A stretch of DNA of 24,145 bases from Clostridiales bacterium UBA1381 (GTDB lineage Bacteria; Bacillota; Clostridia; UBA1381). The stretch covers positions 1-24,145 of the forward strand of contig DBQZ01000129.1 of assembly GCA_002305435.1 (NCBI GenBank), in the 5' to 3' direction. Under the pieces are notes generated by a model. The model was not told where the DNA came from, ran no database searches, and saw nothing but the letters and a program-made list of their open reading frames with translations. This document shows, piece after piece, positions 8,872 through 15,070 of this stretch. Within the stretch, counting starts at the first letter, position 1, and each line of letters begins with the position of its first letter. A program made the position numbers and the translations under genes.

Positions 8872-9129
8872 ATGACAGAACAAAAGATACCGGATTATGA
8901 AACAATAAAGGCTGCTGTTGCGGGCGAAAAATGGGCACTGGAGAAGGTCATTGAATGTTTCAGTGGTGAGATAGACAAGCTCTCAACGGTAACAAAACAA
9001 CTCCCCGATGGCACTACAGAAAAGGAAATCGACGAGGATCTGCGACAGACACTGATACGCAAGCTGTTAGAGGCTATCCCGACGTTCCCTCTTGACGAAG
9101 CGGAGGGAAACGATAATGGCGAAGCATAA
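8872..9129 (+). CDS. HTH_16-type (Tn916 ORF8-like) small regulator
   Basis: ATG 8872 is chosen because AAGGAG (8858-8863) is at ideal distance; the earlier ATG 8842 has no ribosome site. The 85-residue product follows the pattern of the small helix-turn-helix proteins of conjugative transposons: IPDYETIKAAVAGEKWALE, then a central variable strand pair, then DEDLRQTLIRKLLEAIPTF. These resemble region 2 of sigma-70 factors and often accompany a separate small sigma-region-4-like protein. Its likely job is transcription control of transfer genes. The gene overlaps the following small ORF by 14 bp, so the two are translated together. Confidence 0.75.
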   Translation: MTEQKIPDYETIKAAVAGEKWALEKVIECFSGEIDKLSTVTKQLPDGTTEKEIDEDLRQTLIRKLLEAIPTFPLDEAEGNDNGEA

Positions 9130-9334
9130 GAACCATATCAAGGTCGGAGACAGGCTCTTACAGACCAATAAACCGTTTTCGCAGCTGAAGCAGTCTCAGA
9201 AAGAGAAAATTAATGAATGGCTGTATGATGAGTATAGCCATATATATTATAAGACAGGCGCACCGCCGGACAAGCGGTACAACGATGAAATACTTGATGC
9301 GGTATATGAAAAGATAAATGCCGCCGGGATTTGA
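9116..9334 (+). CDS. Small conserved-looking protein of unknown function
   Basis: This 72-residue protein starts at ATG 9116 behind CGGAGGG and overlaps the regulator gene by 14 bp. It is basic at the N-terminus (MAKHKNHIKVGDRLL), then predicted helical (FSQLKQSQKEKINEWLYDEY), and ends in a second helix (KRYNDEILDAVYEKINAAGI). I do not recognise a named domain, though the overall pattern recalls small proteins seen in other clostridial mobile elements. Translational coupling to the regulator suggests a linked function. A DNA- or protein-binding role is only a guess from its size and charge. Confidence 0.6.
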   Translation: MAKHKNHIKVGDRLLQTNKPFSQLKQSQKEKINEWLYDEYSHIYYKTGAPPDKRYNDEILDAVYEKINAAGI

Positions 9335-9425
9335 CTTCCGTTCGGCGAGCTGAAAAAATACTATATAAGCAAAAAGAGCAGATACAAAAACAGATACGAC
9401 AAAACAATATAATGTATTACTACAG

Positions 9426-9454
9426 CGTTCGCAAAATATTGCGGACGTTTTTTT
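9426..9454 (+). terminator. Intrinsic terminator / possible attenuator directly before topB
   Basis: The arms CGTTCGCA (9426-9433) and TGCGGACG (9440-9447) pair over 8 bp with one G-U pair, and seven T residues follow. Only 24 bp separate the T-run from the topB ATG, too little for a new promoter. Transcripts into topB must therefore pass this hairpin. A -10-like TATAAT sits at 9408-9413, but no good -35 precedes it. The rest of the 144-bp gap shows nothing else clear. Confidence 0.7.
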
Positions 9455-9478
9455 ATACCCAAAATAAGGAGGAATTTT

Positions 9479-11182
9479 ATGCAGTTAGTTGTGAGTGAGA
9501 AACCGTCGGTCGGGAGCAGTATTGCAAAGGTGCTCGGTGCGCATACCCGTAAGGATGGGTACATAGAGGGCAACGGGTATATAATATCATGGTGTATCGG
9601 TCATTTGGTCGCTCCCGCACCGCCGGAGGAGTATGATGACAGGTACAGACGATGGGATATTCTTGATTTGCCCATAGTGCCTGATGTATGGAAGTATCAA
9701 GTCCTTAAAGGTACTGCAAAGCAGTTTAATATGCTCAAACGGCTGATGAACCGCAGAGACGTGACAGAGATAATATGCGCTACAGACGCAGGACGCGAGG
9801 GTGAACACATTTTCAGATTGGTGTACAATGAAGCAGGCTGCAAAAAGCCGTTCAAGCGGCTGTGGATCTCATCGCTTGAGGAGCAGTCTATACGTGACGG
9901 CTTTAACAGTCTGCACGATGGTCATGAGTTTGATAACCTGTATTACGCCGCTCTTGCAAGGAGCAAAGCGGATTGGCTCATAGGTATAAACGCAACACGG
10001 CTGTACAGTCTGAAAAACGATCAAACCTTAAATATCGGCAGAGTGCAGACACCTGTTTTGAATATGCTCGTTAGACGTGAGCAGGATATACGTGAGTTTG
10101 TACCGAAGCTGTATTACACAGTAGAATTGGACTTAGGAGCCTTTACAGGGACAACAGATAAGATAGTTGAAAAGACGGATGCCGAAAGTATTATGCTCTC
10201 ATGTAATAACAGAACAGCCGTTGTCACCGATATTGTAACCGAAACAAAATCAACAGCACCGCCCAAGCTGTATGACCTTACGACATTGCAGCGTGAAGCC
10301 AATAAAAGCTATGGATATACGGCACAGTTCACACTCGATACGGCACAGAAGCTGTATGAAAAGAAGCTCATCACCTATCCGAGGACGGACAGCCGATATA
10401 TTACGTCTGATGTTCATGATACAATACCGGGGCTTTTGAATATCATAAGCAGTAAACTCAGTCTGCCGATAGATTTCATTCCCGATACGGAGCGTATCAC
10501 TGATAACAACAAGGTATCAGACCACCATGCTCTGCTGCCTACAAAAGCTCTTGAAAGCACAGACCTCTCTAAGCTTACGGCGAACGAGAGAGATGTGCTT
10601 TTTCTCATTTTAAGGCAGCTTTTATGCTCTGCTGCTGAACCGTACAAATATGATACCGTTAAGGTCACTTTGGAATGTGAGGGCATTGCCTTTCACGCAA
10701 GCGGCAAGACCGTGATCGATATGGGTTGGAGAAAGTATCTTTCCGGCAAAGCAGACGAGACAGACTCATTACTGCCGACATTGAATATCGGTGATACTTT
10801 TAACAATTCGGAAGCACAGCTCAAAGAATATAAGACTTCGCCGCCAAAGCATTACACAGAAGATACACTGCTGTCAGCTATGGAAAATGCGGTCAAGACA
10901 GATAATTCCGTGCGGCAGGGCTTAGGCACTCCCGCAACAAGAGCCGGCATTATAGAGAACCTCGTAACACGAGGTTTTGTAGAGCGTAAGGGCAAGAGCC
11001 TTATCCCCTCTGATAAGGGGAATAAGCTCATTTCATTGGTGCCTGATACTTTGAAATCAGCTGATATGACGGCACAATGGGAAGCCGAATTGTCCGATAT
11101 AGCTAACGGCAGAAAACAGGAACGTGAATTTGTGCAGGAGATACAGGAATATATAACTGACCTCGTAAATAAGGAGCGGTGA
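9479..11182 (+). CDS. topB: DNA topoisomerase III (type IA), short ICE form
   Basis: The enzyme nicks and passes single DNA strands, resolving linked or transferring DNA. It starts at ATG 9479 behind TAAGGAGGAA and is 567 residues long. The N-terminal TOPRIM domain opens with LVVSEKPSV and has the acidic cluster TDAGREGEH (T102-H110). The active-site tyrosine is Y300 in ITYPRTDSRY. The gate-domain motif QGLGTPATRAGIIENLV is present, and the protein ends shortly after. E. coli TopB has about 650 residues and many ICE homologues about 690, so the C-terminal extension or zinc-binding part found in those is absent here. The reading frame ends cleanly, 4 bp before the next start, with no sign of a frameshift. 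Topoisomerase genes of this kind are regular members of clostridial conjugative elements. Confidence 0.93.
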   Translation: MQLVVSEKPSVGSSIAKVLGAHTRKDGYIEGNGYIISWCIGHLVAPAPPEEYDDRYRRWDILDLPIVPDVWKYQVLKGTAKQFNMLKRLMNRRDVTEIICATDAGREGEHIFRLVYNEAGCKKPFKRLWISSLEEQSIRDGFNSLHDGHEFDNLYYAALARSKADWLIGINATRLYSLKNDQTLNIGRVQTPVLNMLVRREQDIREFVPKLYYTVELDLGAFTGTTDKIVEKTDAESIMLSCNNRTAVVTDIVTETKSTAPPKLYDLTTLQREANKSYGYTAQFTLDTAQKLYEKKLITYPRTDSRYITSDVHDTIPGLLNIISSKLSLPIDFIPDTERITDNNKVSDHHALLPTKALESTDLSKLTANERDVLFLILRQLLCSAAEPYKYDTVKVTLECEGIAFHASGKTVIDMGWRKYLSGKADETDSLLPTLNIGDTFNNSEAQLKEYKTSPPKHYTEDTLLSAMENAVKTDNSVRQGLGTPATRAGIIENLVTRGFVERKGKSLIPSDKGNKLISLVPDTLKSADMTAQWEAELSDIANGRKQEREFVQEIQEYITDLVNKER

Positions 11183-11186
11183 TACA

Positions 11187-13481
11187 ATGGCGGATATCGA
11201 AAATAACTCCAATCGCAGCAAAGCATCGGATAAGCTCAAAGAGACCACAGAGATGCTCGAAAAAGGTATAAAGGAGCTTTTTAACTCCGATATGTATAAA
11301 TCGTATCTTAAAACAATGTCTAAGTTTACTAATTATAGCGTCAATAACACATTGCTCATAGCGATGCAGAAGCCGGACGCTACACTGGTAGCGGGATATA
11401 ACGCATGGCAGACTAAATTCGGCAGACACGTAAACAGAGGTGCAAAGGCAATAAAGATACTGGCTCCTGCGGTATACAAGAAAAAGGAGCTTGTGGAAAA
11501 GCTCGATCCTGCAACTCAAAAGCCCGTTACAGACCTTTACGGAAACACTGTAATGGAAGAAGTTGAAGTAAAGCTTCCGTATTTCAAAACCGCTTACGTA
11601 TTTGATGTATCACAGACAAGTGGCAAAGAGCTGCCAAAACTGGGTGTCGATGAGCTTACAGGAAGTGTGGATGGCTATAATAAATTTTTTGAGGCATTAA
11701 AAGCCGTTTCAACCATGCCGATAGACTTCATTAACATCGAAAGTGGGGCGAAGGGCTATTGCAATCACAGCACAAAACGCATCGCAATTCAAGAGGGTAT
11801 GTCGCAGGTGCAGAATGTGAAAACTGCTATACACGAGATCTCCCATGCAAAACTCCATGATATAGACCTTAATGCCAAAGACGTAGACTCTTCAAAGCTG
11901 AAAGACAAGCAGACTAAAGAAGTCGAAGCCGAAAGCATCGCGTTCACTGTATGTCAGCATTACGGCATAGATACCTCGGAATACAGCTTTCCATATATAG
12001 CGACATGGAGTGAGAATAAAGAACTTCCGGAGCTGAACGCTTCCTTGCAGCTTATACGCGACACTGCCGCTGAATTTATTTCTCAGATAGATGAGCAATT
12101 GCAGCTGCAAGAGAAACAGAGAAATGAGCCGGAGCATACGGAAGAAGAACATGACGAGCCTGCGCCTATTGTTCCCGTCTACCTTGAGTCTGCAAAATAT
12201 GCACACGACCATAACGAGAGCGCACTGTGGAAGCAGAGCTTTGCACTAAACTGTAAATGTGCAGACTATATAAGGGATAACGCCGAACAGGCGCATAACG
12301 AGCATAAGCTCGGCAGCTTTTTTAATGACCTTATTGATACATTCGGTGTTGAAAGAACGATGTATGTCTCGGCAAGAACCATTCAAGCTCGGCAAAAGGA
12401 CAGGCGATTCACAAGAGCTGTACGAGACAGAGCCGAACAATTCCAATTTCCTGATAAAGAGCTGCAATACGACAACTCAAGCCGATACATATGTGAGGTT
12501 CATTCCACAATAATGAACCGTATCTTTGAAAAGGCTATGCAGCTTGAAGCAACGATTACCGAGCTGCCGTGCGACATATCCATTGAGGATATGCACAAGT
12601 ACGGCTACAGCTACGAAAATATGTTGCCGCTTGACTATACGACAGCAAAGGAGCTGTTTGAGAATGATTTCCCTGTGTATGCACTCCATCCCGATAATTC
12701 CGAAAGTCTTATAAGCTCGCTTGATGAGCTTGAGGAATTTGACGGTATGTTTGGGATAGAAAAACAGGACTGGACGGAAGCATCGGTACAGCGCACATCA
12801 GTAGAAAATGATATGAACAAGGAAGCAGAGTTCATATTCGGAAATATGAATGGTTTCGCCATATATCAGCTGGGTGACGGTGATGAGCTTAGAAATATCC
12901 GCTTTGAAAGCCTGAAAGGCATCGGTGGAGTCGAGAATGTCGATAAAAGCAATTACGATATGATATATTCCGATACAGTGGATATTGACGGACTTGACAA
13001 TGAAGATGTCACCTATGATATTTTGAACCAAATATATGAGCAGTTCAATATCGACCATCCGGGCGACTTCACAGGACACTCGCTGTCTGTAAGTGATGTT
13101 ATAGTCCTCAAATGCAACGATGAGCTGGCTGCGTTTTATATCGACAGCTTCGGCTTTGAGCCGATACCCGACTTTTACGGCAGCGATGAACAAAATATAG
13201 AATGGGATAAGAGCCAAAAGAGCTTTTCCGATAAAAAGCAGACCCTTGACAATGAGGACTATGAGCTGTTGTATGAGGTATATGCCGACAAACAACGACC
13301 GCAGCAGGTTGACATGGAGGATATGGTCATAAGCGGCAATGCTACAAGGAGCAGAAAGCAGACCGATAAACAGCCAAAGGCTAAAAAACAGTCAGTATAC
13401 AAACGTCTTGAGGAAAACAAAGCACGTGCAAACGCAGCTTCAAAGAAGCAGCCTAATAAAAAACAGGAACGGGAGGTATAG
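11187..13481 (+). CDS. ArdC-like antirestriction / zinc-peptidase protein with DUF3849 and YodL domains
   Basis: ATG 11187 follows AAGGAG at 11171. The 764-residue product is modular. Residues ~1-115 resemble the ArdC N-terminal single-strand-DNA-binding domain (TLLIAMQKPDATLV, FGRHVNRGAKAIKIL). Residues ~130-260 form an IrrE-like metallopeptidase domain with HEISH at 216-220. A DUF3849-like helical domain covers about 330-410 (SAKYAHDHNESALWKQSF). A YodL-type domain covers about 554-655 (FAIYQLGDGDELRNIRFE, DFTGHSLSVSDVIVL). The tail is basic and disordered. ArdC proteins protect incoming single-stranded DNA from host restriction; the roles of DUF3849 and YodL are unknown. It lies 4 bp after topB and 2 bp before the TTRAP-like gene, so the three form one unit. 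Confidence 0.85.
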   Translation: MADIENNSNRSKASDKLKETTEMLEKGIKELFNSDMYKSYLKTMSKFTNYSVNNTLLIAMQKPDATLVAGYNAWQTKFGRHVNRGAKAIKILAPAVYKKKELVEKLDPATQKPVTDLYGNTVMEEVEVKLPYFKTAYVFDVSQTSGKELPKLGVDELTGSVDGYNKFFEALKAVSTMPIDFINIESGAKGYCNHSTKRIAIQEGMSQVQNVKTAIHEISHAKLHDIDLNAKDVDSSKLKDKQTKEVEAESIAFTVCQHYGIDTSEYSFPYIATWSENKELPELNASLQLIRDTAAEFISQIDEQLQLQEKQRNEPEHTEEEHDEPAPIVPVYLESAKYAHDHNESALWKQSFALNCKCADYIRDNAEQAHNEHKLGSFFNDLIDTFGVERTMYVSARTIQARQKDRRFTRAVRDRAEQFQFPDKELQYDNSSRYICEVHSTIMNRIFEKAMQLEATITELPCDISIEDMHKYGYSYENMLPLDYTTAKELFENDFPVYALHPDNSESLISSLDELEEFDGMFGIEKQDWTEASVQRTSVENDMNKEAEFIFGNMNGFAIYQLGDGDELRNIRFESLKGIGGVENVDKSNYDMIYSDTVDIDGLDNEDVTYDILNQIYEQFNIDHPGDFTGHSLSVSDVIVLKCNDELAAFYIDSFGFEPIPDFYGSDEQNIEWDKSQKSFSDKKQTLDNEDYELLYEVYADKQRPQQVDMEDMVISGNATRSRKQTDKQPKAKKQSVYKRLEENKARANAASKKQPNKKQEREV

Positions 13482-13483
13482 AG

Positions 13484-13678
13484 TTGAAGTTTTCATTTGA
13501 GGAAGAAATGCTTATAAAGGCATACCAATGCAGCGACCGGACGCAGCTCATTTCAGAAATGCAGAAGTCCCTTGAATGGCTCGAGGATGAAGCCGTATGG
13601 GAGCTTGCCGGGAATGTCATTGCAAAGCTGCGGCTTATGAGTGATGAGGAATTTCTATCAACTATTAGGCATTTGTAA
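13484..13678 (+). CDS. TTRAP-family putative transposon-transfer assisting protein
   Basis: This 64-residue protein starts at TTG 13484 behind GGGAGG (13471-13476); no ATG fits. The pattern FSFEEEMLIKAYQCSDRTQLISEM, then a central helix, then NVIAKLRLMSDEEFL, matches the small acidic proteins named transposon-transfer assisting (TTRAP) in clostridial elements, as I recall them. They typically lie between the YodL gene and the giant methylase/helicase gene, as here. Molecular function is unknown. It closes the topB unit, and the next promoter starts 26 bp downstream. Confidence 0.75.
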   Translation: MKFSFEEEMLIKAYQCSDRTQLISEMQKSLEWLEDEAVWELAGNVIAKLRLMSDEEFLSTIRHL

Positions 13679-13703
13679 ACAATTAAATATTTTTCGATTT
13701 CTA

Positions 13704-13731
13704 TTGACTTTTTAATCAAAAAGCATATAAT
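13704..13731 (+). promoter_or_regulatory. Strong promoter of the giant-gene leader
   Basis: TTGACT (13704-13709) and TATAAT (13726-13731) are 16 bp apart, close to the sigma-A consensus. The predicted start is near 13738, just before the tandem hairpin repeats. This makes those repeats part of a ~200-nt untranslated leader of the giant gene. Confidence 0.8.
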
Positions 13732-13739
13732 ATAAGTAG

Positions 13740-13848
13740 AAAAAGAGGTGTTTCCCTACCATATAAGCGGGACTTGAAAAAGCGGCGTTTCTCCGCCATA
13801 TAAGCGAGACTTAAAAAAGCGGTGTTTCTCTACCAAAAGTGAGACTTG
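13740..13848 (+). repeat. Three tandem 37/37/35-bp hairpin repeats in the leader
   Basis: Copies lie at 13740-13776, 13777-13813 and 13814-13848. Each reads AAAAAG, then a 4-bp hairpin, then (in the first two) an ATATAAGC spacer, then a GRGACTT block. The hairpins are GGTG/TACC, GGCG/CGCC and GGTG/TACC around loops of TTTCCC or TTTCTC. The arm changes keep pairing (T-A to C-G, and G-U to G-C), which is covariation within the array. The last block can itself pair as AAG/CTT. A fourth AAAAAG (13849-13854) leads into a stronger hairpin. The copies abut with no unique spacers. Confidence 0.85.
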
Positions 13849-13883
13849 AAAAAGATAGGGGCGAGAAATCGTCCCTACAGACT

Positions 13884-13911
13884 AAAACGTCCGCAAGGGC
13901 GTTTTTATTTT
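13884..13911 (+). terminator. Intrinsic terminator / attenuator before the giant gene
   Basis: The arms AACGTCC (13886-13892) and GGGCGTT (13897-13903) close a GCAA tetraloop and are followed by TTTATTTT. The A-run before and the T-run after extend the stem. It ends 28 bp before ATG 13939, so the giant gene must be transcribed through it. Its CGTCCGCA (13888-13895) is exactly complementary to the right arm of the topB terminator (TGCGGACG). Confidence 0.7.
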
Positions 13912-14731
13912 GCCCAAATATCAAAGAAGGGAGAACATATGCCTATACGAACAAAACAAAGCAAAATTGAATATATAACCGAGCTGTCGCAGAGCACAGC
14001 TCATAACCTATCCCGCAATGCCGAGCATTGGCGGGATTTTTTAATTACAGCCGCTGCTCTGTACAAATATGAATTTCCCGACCAACTCCTTATCCATGCG
14101 CAGCGTCCCGACGCCACGGCATGTGCAGAGCTGGATATATGGAACAAGCGCATGAACCGCTATGTAAACAGGGGCGCTAAAGGTATCGCTCTAATAGACG
14201 ACAGCGGTAATGCTACCCGGCTGCGGTATGTCTTTGACATATCCGACACGCGCCCGTCAAGGTACGGCACAAGCCGAACCCCGTACAGATGGGAGGTAAC
14301 AGAAGAAAATACGGGGCATATTTTATCTATGCTGCATAATCGGTACGGCGTGAGTAATAAATATTTCACTGACGCTGTAAAAAGGTCTGCTCAAAAGCTC
14401 GTCAATGATAATCTTGACGAGTATGTACATGAGATCATGCAATCAAAAGCAGACAGCTTTATGGAGGAAATGGACAGAGTCAATATCCGAAAAAACTTTC
14501 GAGAGCTCGCTGTGAACAGCGTGGAATACTGCGTATTGACACGCTTCGGATATAAAGCAAATGACTTTATCCCATTAGATGATTTTTCGGCAGTATGCGA
14601 TTTTAACACCATTGATACTATGGCTGTTTTAGGTACGGCTGTAAGCTCATTATCGGAGGAGATCCTAAGAGATACGGAACGGTCGATACGTGAATTTGAA
14701 CTGCAAAAACGCAAAGAAAGGACATACCAGA

Positions 14732-15070
14732 ATGGATTACAAGGAACAGAACGGATATTTAATCCCACAAATGGGAATAGAGCCGGAAGAACAGGTGATA
14801 CTGGGCAAATACGCTCTGCTTCGGAGGGAGTATCTGAAGAACCACAGGAAAACACTGTACAATCAGCTCCTGCTGTCGGGGCAGCTGCATCAGCATCTCA
14901 CAGAGATCGAGCAGACAGCGGAGAAGCGAAAGGACGAGATAATGAACCGTCTGACGGAGCTGCTGCCACCGCCGCCGAGGGCGAAACAGATGGAGTGGGT
15001 ACGCCACATGAACAGTCTGGAGCAGACAGCGGAAGAAACGATTATGTCAGAGCTGATCTACTGCAATTAG
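14732..15070 (+). CDS. tnpV: TnpV-family protein, fully nested in another frame of the giant gene
   Basis: ATG 14732 has its own ribosome site AGAAAGGA (14715-14722) at 9-nt spacing and its own stop at 15070, giving 112 residues. The sequence shows the TnpV pattern throughout: a short NGYLIPQMGI start, GKYALLRREYLKNHRKTLYN, LLSGQLHQHLTEIEQTAEK, a middle helix, then QMEWVRHMNSLEQTAEETIM. TnpV is a small transposon-encoded family of unknown role, named from its presence in transposons. The giant gene reads through the same 339 bp in a different frame as a low-complexity linker (residues ~264-377). The conserved-looking frame is therefore tnpV, and the giant frame appears overprinted. Expression could be coupled to translation of the giant gene. 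Confidence 0.8.
   Translation: MDYKEQNGYLIPQMGIEPEEQVILGKYALLRREYLKNHRKTLYNQLLLSGQLHQHLTEIEQTAEKRKDEIMNRLTELLPPPPRAKQMEWVRHMNSLEQTAEETIMSELIYCN

Larger units (their letters stand above)
13738..13911 (+). ncRNA. Candidate structured leader RNA
   Basis: After the three repeat hairpins comes a 9-bp stem capped by GAAA (arms TAGGGGCGA 13856-13864 and TCGTCCCTA 13869-13877, one G-U pair). A terminator hairpin follows. The start of the giant gene is 28 nt further on. This order of repeated small hairpins, a tetraloop hairpin and a terminator suggests an RNA that senses a signal or binds a protein to control read-through. No known riboswitch class was recognised. The same stretch could act as DNA-level iterons, which cannot be excluded from sequence alone. 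Confidence 0.55.

Noticed and set aside
9479..11182. topB as a truncated pseudogene
   Set aside because: All catalytic motifs are present, and the gene ends 4 bp before the next start, in line with a short natural form.
13740..13848. CRISPR array
   Set aside because: The repeats abut directly, vary in sequence and have no unique spacers, and no cas genes are present. They fit a transcribed leader.
13846..13938. N-terminal extension of the giant gene to 13846
   Set aside because: It would run through the GAAA hairpin and terminator without a ribosome site. ATG 13939 has one.
14391..14855. 154-residue - strand ORF opposite the giant gene
   Set aside because: A Ser/Arg-rich shadow frame without ribosome site or domain pattern.
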